A DNA stretch of 64,000 nucleotides, taken from positions 2,113,001-2,177,000 of the forward strand of contig CM073536.1 of the NCBI GenBank assembly GCA_037074615.1. The letters run 5' to 3'. The position numbers and the translations under genes were made by a program. A model generated the notes under the pieces. The model was given only the letters and a program-made list of their open reading frames with translations, had not been told where the DNA came from and did no database searches. Shown piece after piece: positions 33,600-44,066 of the stretch; positions within the stretch are counted from its first letter, which is position 1, and each line of letters opens with the position of its first letter. The stretch comes from Leucaena leucocephala (lineage: Eukaryota; Streptophyta; Magnoliopsida; Fabales; Fabaceae).

Positions 33600-34026
33600 G
33601 TTTCAAGTTATTGCTCTTGACGACTTTCTTATTAATTTTATCCAGTAGTTAAAAAAAAGTCGTTTAAAAATTATATCTTTCATATCCTCCAACTGATAAA
33701 AAAAAAGATGAATATATATACATAATAAACATTGACATATAACAAGTATTAAAGAAATCAATATGTAACTAATTAAGTAGCAGCCATCAAAAATTAAGGA
33801 GACGTGACTGAACAGGCAACAACCCTATCTGTAGATTAAAAAGGTTAAGTCAATGAAATTAATATAATTACAAAAAAAGTTAATGATGCGGCCAAAGAAA
33901 GGGAAAGGAAAAAAAAAACAAAGAATTGATAAATAATAGAATAATAAATGAGTAGGTAGGAGCGAGCATAATACTGGTTTGGTAAGTGGAAGAATAGAGT
34001 CTATAAAGTAAGGCCGGTATTTTCCC

Positions 34027-34096
34027 ACCAAACTGCAAGGCTAGTGAATCTTCAGCTACCTTCTCTCCTCCTTTCCTTGTCCCTTACCTATATATA
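34027..34096 (+). promoter_or_regulatory. CHS5 promoter: AC-like element and TATA box
   Basis: ACCAAAC (34027-34033) and TATATATA (34089-34096), the latter 88 bp before the ATG. No CACGTG seen nearby. Confidence 0.5.
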
Positions 34097-34183
34097 CCAT
34101 TCTCTTCTCCTTCTCAGAGCAACATCATATTAATCTCTCTAACTCCCAACACACACTAGCTAGCTCATTCTTTGAGACACAAA

Positions 34184-35939
34184 ATGGTGAGCGTTGATGA
34201 AATCCGAAAGGCTCAGAGAGCAGAAGGGCCGGCCACCGTGATGGCCATCGGAACGGCCACTCCACCGAACTGTGTTGACCAGAGTACATACCCTGATTAC
34301 TACTTCAGGATCACTAAAAGCGAGCACAAGACCGAGCTCAAAGAGAAATTCAAGCGCATGTGTAAGTCTCTCTTCCTTCCTATATTTTTCTGCCTACTCC
34401 AACTGATATATTTTCTTTTCCTTCTCTTTTTGCGTGTCGTTATTTCTTTTCTGCAAGGCGTATGGTTTTACATTTGTTTAATTCCTGAAAGTTTTATGTG
34501 TGCTATACGGGGAGTTGGCTTGTTAAAACGAACCAGATACGACTACTTCAACGGACCCCATATATGTTAGCTATTTTTCTATATATTATGAAATATATAT
34601 GTGACAGCCCCTCTTCGAGTGTAGACTTTTTCGTTGAATTATATAGATGCTCGATCGTTTTATCATTGGGTTTTATTTTATTTATATCCAAAAAAAACAT
34701 CCCATAAAATAAGTATTCCGTAATAAAAGAATCCAAATCTTAATCCAGAATATTTAACCCCAAGTTTTGCTTCAGACGGAAGTCATTGAATGCTTTGGTG
34801 TTGAAAATTAATCAATATTTTCAAGAAAATGTAAATATTTGAGGTGAAACTGTCGATTATACGAACCAGATCCACAAATCGAGTTAGTCTAAAATATTTG
34901 ACTTGATTATATGGTTAAACTGACATATCATTGTGACCCAATTTCAGGCGAAAAATCGATGATCAAGAAGAGATACATGCACTTGACGGAGGAGATCTTG
35001 AAAGAGAACCCAAACGTGTGTGAGTATATGGCTCCTTCTCTGGATGCAAGGCAAGACATGGTGGTCGTGGAAGTCCCCAAGCTCGGCAAAGAGGCCGCCA
35101 CCAAAGCCATCAAGGAATGGGGCCAACCCAAGTCTAAGATCACTCACCTCATCTTCTGCACCACCAGCGGCGTCGACATGCCCGGCGCCGACTACCAGCT
35201 CACCAAGCTCCTCGGCCTCCGCCCCTCCGTCAAGCGTTACATGATGTACCAGCAGGGCTGCTTCGCCGGCGGCACGGTCCTCCGCCTGGCCAAGGACCTG
35301 GCCGAAAACAACAAGGGAGCTCGCGTCCTCGTCGTCTGCTCCGAGATCACCGCCGTCACCTTCCGTGGACCCAGCGACACCCACCTGGACAGCCTCGTGG
35401 GCCAGGCCCTCTTCGGAGACGGTGCGGCAGCCGTCATTGTCGGCTCTGACCCGCTCCCTGTGGAGAAGCCTCTGTTTGAGATGGTGTGGACGGCTCAGAC
35501 CATATTACCAGACAGTGAAGGAGCCATCGACGGACATCTGCGCGAGGTTGGCCTCACCTTCCATCTGCTCAAGGACGTTCCCGGACTGATCTCCAAGAAC
35601 ATCGAGAAGGCACTGGTGGAAGCTTTCCAGCCACTGGGGATCTCTGATTACAACTCCATCTTCTGGATTGCTCACCCGGGTGGGCCCGCCATTCTTGACC
35701 AGGTAGAGGCTAAGCTGAGCTTGAAGCCAGAGAAGATGAGGGCGACGAGGCACGTGCTGAGTGAGTATGGGAACATGTCGAGTGCCTGCGTGCTGTTCAT
35801 TTTGGACGAAATGAGGAGGAAGTCTGCAGAAGATGGGCTCAAGACTACTGGCGAAGGACTTGAATGGGGCGTTCTGTTTGGATTCGGGCCTGGGCTCACC
35901 GTTGAAACGGTTGTCCTTCGTAGTGTGGGTACTAACTAA
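34184..35939 (+). CDS. CHS: CHS5: chalcone synthase
   Basis: Exon 1 is 34184-34361 and exon 2 34948-35939, giving 389 aa. The 586-bp intron is unrelated by eye to the CHS2/CHS4 intron. Exon 2 is almost identical to CHS4 from its first bases (GCGAAAAATCGATGATCAAG) to about 35890, then switches to the CHS2-like end (SVGTN, TAA) and 3' flank. All CHS catalytic and cavity residues listed for CHS2 are present. Naringenin chalcone synthase activity is expected. Confidence 0.95.
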
Positions 35940-36160
35940 TAGGCCCAATAGAACACCAAAGATGCACGAGGAGGCCCAATCGTCAATAATTTATACTTCT
36001 GCTTCCACTGTTGTTGGGACTCTCTTGGATGTTTTTATTAATTTTTTTTAACAATGTACCGAGAATGTGTCCGTTTTACTTATTTATTAAAAGTTAGCAT
36101 GTTTTGATGTCGTTTGTGTAGAGTGCAAGAGTTTGGAATACAAAAATTTACGATATTGAT
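35940..36160 (+). repeat. CHS5 3' flank shared with CHS2 (inverted)
   Basis: It begins with TAGGCCCAATAGAACACCAA and runs at least 220 bp in close similarity to the reverse complement of 20745-20985. This ties the 3' ends of CHS2 and CHS5 together although their introns differ. Confidence 0.8.
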
Positions 36161-36885
36161 GATTTATATAATATTAACTTTTTTCATAATTTTTTAACTT
36201 TTTATATACTTATTTAATATAATATTTAGTTGACTTTTTTTAGATAGATTAAATAAATTAATTATTATCGAATCTAATATTTTAAGATAAATTTATATCA
36301 TATACTAATTAATCTACTTAAATTAGTTAATTAATTTTTATGTTAGTTATAATTAATTGATTTATTTAGTTTAATTAATTTTTTAAAAAAAATCAGCTGA
36401 TCCTTATAAAGAAGGGAGGAAGTATCTTATAAGGCTAGTCTATCTTGATTTATTCAAAGAAAATCTCCACCATGTTGCTTATATATAGAGCTAAATATTA
36501 CATGGAGTTGAGCACTTACCAGAATCACAATGCAAGAGCGCTTCTGCCGAATCAATAAAAACGTTTATTTTATTGCATCCTTGATTCCAGCATAACCTTA
36601 ATCTCAAATCTTTCAAAATACTCAAAAATTCAATTGCAGTACTATAAAACCTTTATCTAGATGTCGTTATGGTCTTGAATAAAACCCTAATGAATTGCGT
36701 GTATTATTTGGAGTTGTTGACTTATTATAGGTTTTAATTTCATATAATTCATTTTTATCCCTGGACGTCTAGTGTTCTGCAAGCAAATTGAAAAAAATAA
36801 AATCAAGCTACCTTACATAGAATATATTATAGTAACAATAAAACCTTTTTCATCTATAAAATTGATTTAAAATGTCACTCGACTG

Positions 36886-36923
<38 letters not shown>

Positions 36924-37355
36924 TATAGAGAAATTACCCATAAGCCTCAAATGTGGTGAAAAGCTATCAAAATATGTCGAATGATCAAGTCTGTCACTAT
37001 CAACGATGGCTGGATCTCCGAGTTTTGTTGAAGGAGATGCTGCTCAAACTTGACTCCAAAAAAAGGGACAAACTCAAGTGGGATAATTTAGTCTTCTCCT
37101 AGGCTGGAAAATATTTTCCCTCTGAGATGTGAAGATGTGAAGGGAGCCATCTGCTAATGCATCAAGGAATGTTAGCTCCCACAAGAAAGTTAAAAATGAT
37201 TTTTTTTTTTTCTTTTCTTGTTGGCGAACGTGCCTTGTGACGAAAATGAATCAAATTTCTATTCGAGTCTTAATTTAGTATATTATGAGTGATTAATTAT
37301 TTTTACTCGACTTACCTCTATTGGTGTTATTGACGGAAGTTAAATAATCTAATTC
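36161..37355. other. AT-rich spacer with MITE-like DNA and microsatellite
   Basis: 36161-36425 resembles the dispersed AT-rich MITE-like DNA (GTTAATTAATTTTTATG..., ending GAAGGGAGGAAGTA). A TA/AT run lies at 36889-36921. No gene seen. Confidence 0.45.
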
Positions 37356-37404
37356 AAAATCAGACTAGTTTTTTTTTTTTTTGGTACAAAAAATCAGACT
37401 AGTT
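37356..37404 (-). mobile_element. Micro-insertion (T12GGTACAA) with exact 15-bp duplication
   Basis: AAAATCAGACTAGTT at 37356-37370 is repeated exactly at 37390-37404. The 19-base insert is twelve T then GGTACAA. Third instance of the same tail sequence in this window. Confidence 0.8.
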
Positions 37405-37494
37405 AATTATTAGTAGTGCTTGACCCAATAACTGAAAGCACCCAATAACCATTGGAACAGGGACTAATGGGAATCTTTAAATATGAGGGCTCTT

Positions 37495-37690
37495 TCATGG
37501 GCCTGGTTCTTTTACTTTTTGGGCCTTTGCAGATAATTTTCATTTCCGGGAAAAGGATATTTGTTTACCCGATGCATGCGGGTGAGTAAACCGACCCGAC
37601 ATCTGGCCGAACAACAGATTGTTGCAAGCGATGGTGTTCAGCAATGCACACCCATCCATTGGCGAATCGATTCAGGGTAAGGTTTCATCA
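37495..37690 (+). promoter_or_regulatory. Probable promoter and first leader exon of the RING gene
   Basis: Two TGGGCC/TGGGCCT site II-type motifs (about 37499 and 37521) suit a broadly expressed gene. A consensus-like donor (CAGG|GTAAGG) follows at about 37678, and the next acceptor is near 38737 (GATACAG|AAG), so a 5' UTR intron of about 1 kb is likely. Confidence 0.4.
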
Positions 37691-38744
37691 TTATCGTCGT
37701 CTTTCGGGATACTTTCTGGGTCTTTGAGTTTCGAATCGATCTAATAACTGGGTAATATCCTCTTTTTTCTCATTTTTTTGTTATATGTTTTTAAATTTTT
37801 CGAATCGATCAGATATTCAGGCAATATTTCTCCTTCTCCGCATCTCATTTTATACCTTCTGTTTTGATGGATCTTCTTTTTCTATGTTTGCGGCGATTCT
37901 CTTTCTTTAGCTGTCCTGTTTCTTTTTAATTTTCATTGTCATCAAAATTTCCCGTCTTTACCTTTTATTATCTGAATAGATATATTTAGCAAGTTTCAAG
38001 TTTTCTGTCGTCGTTCAAATTCATTTCGTTTGTTTATTTTGTGGGTGTCTACTGTTTATTTTTACAGAAATTATTGTCTGACCTTATTCTGGGATGTTTC
38101 AAAAAGTTCAGTTCATGCATTGGTTATTATTTTCATCAAGTATCAATATACGACTGTTATTATTTCTTAATACTTTTGTTTGTTTCTTTTATGTGTGACA
38201 TGGAGTATAAAGCAGATTACTTAGTGTAACAAGTTCCTCTCTTTAGGTTTCGTTGTGTTCATTTTTCTTTTGATGAACTGGAACTGCCTCATTTTGTTTT
38301 TCCCCCTTTTAATTTCTCAAACTCTTTCCCTTTTGTGCACGAAGTCCTTGTTCAGAGAAATAAAATTTTAATTTATTGCTTATAATTGCTTGGATACTGT
38401 TTGCCGCTGCTAAACTTAATTTCCAAGTATGCCTCCTGGACCAATAGGGTAGAATAAAGATTTTTTAAGCAGAAATTCTGATTTTATCCTGTATTGAGGG
38501 ATTTAATTTCTTGTACAATTGCTTATCAGTCCATAGAGTATCTTGGACAGGATATGCCACGTTAAGATCCTCCCATCCATGTTCATATCAATCTGTTCCT
38601 CTTTATTCATATTGTTAGGCTCATATTATTCTCTAAGCATTAGCATATTGTGGAATTCAGCTGGTTGTTTTGGACCTTTTCTTTTAAGGCTTTCTCGTTC
38701 ATTATATGACTGGCTTGAACTTTGCACGTGATACAGAAGAAAAT

Positions 38745-40827
38745 ATGGAGGATATGGAGATTGATCAAATTGTGGATGTTCCTGATACTCCTGATAGATT
38801 GACTGCTAGGCGTGTTGGTAAAAAATATGCTGGTAATCCTGATGTTTGTGTGAATGAGAAGGGAGAGAGGGTTCCCCGTGCTACTGAAAACAGTAAGTAT
38901 GGAAGACCTTCCTTTTGTCTTTCAAAGAGCTCAAACGGGGTTGAAATGAATAACTGCATAGCAGCATCCTCATCAGATAATTCTTATGCTTCTCAAAATG
39001 CTCCCATATTAAGGAGGTCCCAAGGTGACAAATCTTTTAGCAAAGAGTTTGCATACACAGCTGGATCTGAAAAGATGGAGAAAGGGAAAAATATACGCCT
39101 TAAATTTCCTTCTAAATCATCTTCTAGTAGCTATGGGGGTGTTACTGTTTTTGATTTGACTGAAGAAAATGGACAGCCCCAAAAACTCAAACCATTTTTC
39201 TCACATCATGGATTGAAGGATAATGCAACTGACTCCAAGAAAGATGGGAAAGCAAGCATTGGGAACTCTCCTATATCTTGCATCCCTGATTCTTCAAATG
39301 CATCTAGCAATGCCTTACGAGGAAAGTGTAAAATAGATGATAAAACACATCTATGCTTGAATAAAACTGTTGATTGTGGAAAGAGTATTGATTTATCTGG
39401 TGATTCTCAGCCAAAAACTGAAAAGCAGGTGTCTTTGCCTCCTCGCGTTATAACCACCCCAAGATTCAGAGGGCAGAAGAGATTGGTGCGAAATGGTTGT
39501 ATCTCACCTTATAATATTGCAGCTAGAGCAAAACAATCAGCTGAACAGAATGATGTTGAACAGAGCCATGCGGAGGATGATGTTTCTAGCAATACAACGT
39601 CCCACATGAGTATCAATGATATAGTTGCTGAAGAGAGAAGCAGTAACAGAGTGAAGGGAAAAGAATTATTTATCCACCCTTCAAGTGTGCATGATGCCAG
39701 AACTATCAAAACAGCTAGCAGGTAGTGCTACTATGCTATATACAATTAAGTGTTTTCTAATGGAAGCTATTGGTTAGTATTACCTTTTACTAATAAATCT
39801 TCATTAAAATATTTGTTGGACTGGGTTATTGACACCTATCCTGATGAAAATGCCATAGATCTAGATACTAAATCATAATGTTTGCAGAATAAATTTGAAG
39901 AGGATGTAAATGGAGGACATTTGATGAATCTTCCTAATGATTTTCAAAATGTTTGTATAAGCTCTGTTAGCTCTGCTATGTATTAGCTCTTAAGGCTTTG
40001 GAATTTTAAGACATTTTTTGCCTCTTCAGTAGCCCTATGGATAATTATGAAGAGACCAATGGTACCAGTAATGCTATCAGAAATTCACATGAAAGCTTGG
40101 GGGGATCAGAAGGTTTGACAATAACACATAACCGCAGAACTACTCATTGGCCCTTGCATGATGTAACTGGGCATCGTTCAAGGAGAGGTGAAGATTCTGA
40201 AAGATTTATTGGCACACAATGTAGGAACAGAGTGGGTAGAAGAGACCCTGGGAGCAGTCAAAACACTATGGATGTAAGGTATCCTCTAGTAAATCATGCG
40301 ACTCCTCTGATCATTCCTGATGCTGAACAGTCAACTAGACCTTGTAATACAGCAGACAAGCTGACTAAAAGGCAAAGGAAAAACGCATCAACCTCCAGAA
40401 ATCTTAATCCAGAGATTATGATTCTTGATTCACATGGGGAATCATCAAATTTAAGCTCACCTAGGAGCTCTGAAGTGGTTGAGCAATTACCTGGAACAAC
40501 ATACACCAACAGAGCACCCCATGATTCCGATGACATGAATCCTAGTGACTCAGACACTCGGGCTAGACAGGTAGAAGCAGATGAGATATTGGCCCGTGAA
40601 CTTCAAGAACAACTATATCATGAGGATTCTTTTGATGGGGGAGAGGTCAGTTATTTACTGATTGTCGCTTTGTTATGGTGATATATTCTAAGAAAATGCT
40701 TCTTATTACTAAAATTTGTCATATGTAATGCAGCATATTGATGAACATTTAGCGTGGGCATTGCAACATGAGGAGGAACTTCTGCATACATCTATGGAGA
40801 GTCACCATATTTCACACCCTGTAAGCT

Positions 40828-40862
<35 letters not shown>

Positions 40863-42269
40863 AACACAAGTCCATGTGTACTTTCTGTATAGATAATTGC
40901 ATTTCTACTTAACATGTTCTCTTGACCTTTTTATTTTAATTATACAGAGATTGTCAAGGGCAGCCTCAAATAGACAGCCTCGTTCACGGTCTCATCAAAG
41001 TCCTACAAATAGAAGGAGAGCCGTGCCTCATGCCCCTCCCTCTAATAGAGTGTCACAGTTGAGGAGTCGCTTTTTAAATCGGTCTTCAGTGCCTGCCATC
41101 CCAACCAGAGGAAGGCGTCTTCGGTTTCCTGTGGATATGGACTTTGACATGGTATTTTCATTTGCTTTTCCCCCCAGGTCTAGTCTTGTTTCTTTCTCCA
41201 GTTTACTTCTCTTGGATGTTTTAACATCTTTTTAAGGTAACTATGAGGATTGTTTGTGTTAGACAAAAATCTTTCTTATTACACGAGATGTTGTGAATAT
41301 TGTACTTTTGCCTCCTCATTTTCTAGAGGGTTTTGCTTCTTTATTTCCTAGAGCTAGTGGGCTCTTTTAAGGTTGAGTGAAAACTTACTTCAGGTAATAT
41401 CAGGGACGAATCTAAATTTGTGTATCACTTGTCTCGTGAGTTTGTGGGGAGTATTGTATTGGGAGTAAATTGCTAAGACAGTAATTGCCTCTCTTGTTCA
41501 GAGACTTGATATATTGGAAGCATTGGAGGATGCAGTAGGGGATATTAGTGACATGGGAATTGCTGAAGACATGTTTCAAGCTCATCGAGACTTCAATGAG
41601 TAAGCTTTTTAGATATATACTTGCAGTACCCTTTCACTTGCTGAGTTGACATGCGGTTCAAAGTTAGTGTAGCTGTAGGGAAAATAAATTTAATTACTTA
41701 GTCTTAATATGGAGAAGGACATTTGTATTCAGTACATGGTATCTTTATATGTTCATTTTGGTGAAGAGATTAGGAGATGTTTTCCCCTTATGCATTTGTT
41801 TAAAGGTTTACTTCTTTCATTCACACAGAAATGATTATGAAATGTTATTGGCCCTTGATGAGAACAATCATCAACATGCTGGTGCATCTGTCTATCAGAT
41901 CAATAATTTGCCGCAGTCCACTATACAGGTAATGCTTACATGAGCATAAAGAGAAATTGGGGTATAGGCAATCATATATTTGATACTGACTTACTGATTA
42001 ATGTTTGTTTTGTCAGACTGACAACTTCCAAGAGGCGTGCGCCATATGTCTTGAGATTCCAGCTATGGGAGAAACCATTCGCCATCTTCCTTGTCTGCAT
42101 AAATTTCACAAAGATGTATGAACTTCCAGCTGATCTTTATTCTATTTTTCTCCTATTCTGGTGAGGAGTAAATTTTAAACCCGCTAACTAACCTGCATTT
42201 TGGCAGTGTATTGATCCTTGGCTCCGTAGAAGGACCTCGTGCCCAGTGTGCAAGTCATCTATCACCTAA
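38745..42269 (+). CDS. RING-H2 type E3 ubiquitin ligase
   Basis: Eight coding exons: 38745-39721, 40030-40645, 40734-40820, 40948-41151, 41502-41599, 41829-41928, 42017-42115 and 42207-42269, together 747 aa with consistent phases. The C-terminal RING-H2 has Cys702, Cys705, Cys720, His722, His725, Cys728, Cys739 and Cys742 (CAICLEIP, CLHKFHKDC, TSCPVCKS). The rest is Ser/Asn-rich and probably disordered. The N-terminus is acidic (MEDMEIDQIVDVPDTPDR). About residues 509-546 contain two short amphipathic, UIM-like helices (ILARELQEQLYHED; DEHLAWALQHEEE), and an Arg-rich stretch follows. The RING should recruit an E2 and transfer ubiquitin; the substrate is unknown. No membrane segment or signal peptide is visible. 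Confidence 0.87.
40827..40868. repeat. (CT)n(CA)n microsatellite in intron
   Basis: Compound CT then CA run directly after the donor of the third coding exon of the RING gene. Length changes here might affect splicing efficiency. Confidence 0.9.
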
Positions 42270-44066
42270 TTCAATTTACTTTGCAACTTAAATTTTCCTG
42301 CTGCGATGGACTTTCTTAGCAGTCTCATTTTTGTCCATCAAGGTAATGCCGAGCGAGATTACATCTATCTACCAGTGGCTTATAAATGTAATAAAAAAAT
42401 GATTTCTTTTGCAGCTCTTCTGTTGACTGAGATCTCAGGGAAAAAAATGAAAATAGATCATTTTTGCTCCTTAGCCCGAAGTTCACACATTTGTTTTTTT
42501 TAAGTTGTTTTTATATTATATAAATAATGGATATAAAAGTATTTTGATCAAAATAAAATTGCGCATAGCTTTTTTTTTTGGTTAAAAAAAAATGATTTGG
42601 TAAAGAACGCGTGATTTTTTTTATTGAATAATATAAGTTGCTCAATAAATGTTAATTAGAAAAACATTTGTCTTTTCCAACGTCTATAACCAAGACGATA
42701 TTCGTCTTACTGAGAACAATACAATTTGGATCGGGTTAGGCATAACATATTTTGAAGCGCTCGTTATAGGGCCTTTCAGTTTGTGTGTGGGTGAACTTCA
42801 ACTGCCCATGTAGTGTTACAAGGTGCTGAGTATGTTTTTGTCCTAAACAACAACTGCAATGTTTGTAATTCAAGTGTGCATGTACCGTATTATTTAGATT
42901 ATAATCTAAGAAACACGTTATGGTATTTAAAAGAACTCGTTTGTGCAGCAGGGAAAGTGATGGTTGATCACTCGTAAAAGTGATCCATGTGGAATGAGCA
43001 AAACCGGCCAAGGTAATGAATGGATAAAGACTAAATGTGGATGCCCGAGAGGGGCTGTCGAGTGTCGATAACGCCATCAACAATAACAATGGCAGACAGT
43101 GGAATGTGAAGACGCCGACTTCGAGCCACAGGCTTTCCCTTGGAAGCTTCTTTGATATGTACCACTTTAGCCTTTACTGTAAGGCCATTGCGGAAAAAAA
43201 TTTAGCCCTCAGTATATATAAGTACTATTAAAGATTATTAATAACTATTTTCTAAATTTATTCTTAATAAATAAAGAAAGAGGTGAGAGAAAATATATAA
43301 TATTTTTTAATATACATTTAATAAGGGCAAATCTGATAAATTTAAAACATTTAATTTAGTATACATGTGAGAGTTAGTTGAATGGAATTTATAATAAGTA
43401 TAAAGTGATGAAAGCCGATGAAGGTTCAAATTAAGGTCCTTTCTCTTCTACTCAGTTTGATGGCAAGCGATTAATGACTCATCAAATGATTCTTTTCTAG
43501 CCCTTCCATCTGTTTTTTTTTTCCAATTTTGACAAAGTGATTTCATCTGAAATTTTAAGAGAGAAAAAATAGATGAAATTTGCTTTTAAGAAATACTAAA
43601 TTCCACCTGCTCTTGTTTTTTTTTTAAGAAAAGAATCAAATTAAATGATCTTAAAAAAATCTTATTTCAACTAGCTTATACATATTAAAATTCCAAAAAC
43701 GCTTGATCCCATCTTTTAACTGATACCTGAACTAATTTCACTTGGTAACGATCCTATTATAAAATGTCATCACTCAATTCAAAATTAGGATTTCTCATGC
43801 ACAACATACGGTAAACGAACCTATAAACATAATTAGGTTCCAAATGATAAGGGCCGAAGCGTTAAGAGCCCAATATCATTCCATTTAGTTCATGGAATTT
43901 ATTGTTTTTCATTCAATAAAGAAGGACAACTTAGCTAGGGAGAAAATAACGTATGACTCCAATCTTACGCATGTCTGTTTCAGATATATGGGGCATATAC
44001 TTCAACAGTGTGGCAGACATTCTTAAGAAAAATTTCAGCCAACTTATGAAATCTTGATACGGAGGT
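42270..44066. other. Convergent spacer between RING and thiolase genes
   Basis: 3' UTRs of two converging genes plus AT-rich DNA. ORFs here have no family resemblance. No transposon recognised. Confidence 0.55.

Noticed and set aside
39896..39960. Extra exon in the RING gene (TTTGCAG|AATAAATT...)
   Set aside because: In the required phase it meets a stop codon within a few codons, and the exon 1 to 40030 junction already keeps frame.
42736..43089. Minus-strand ORF of 117 aa between RING and thiolase
   Set aside because: No recognisable domain and biased composition; lies in the convergent spacer.
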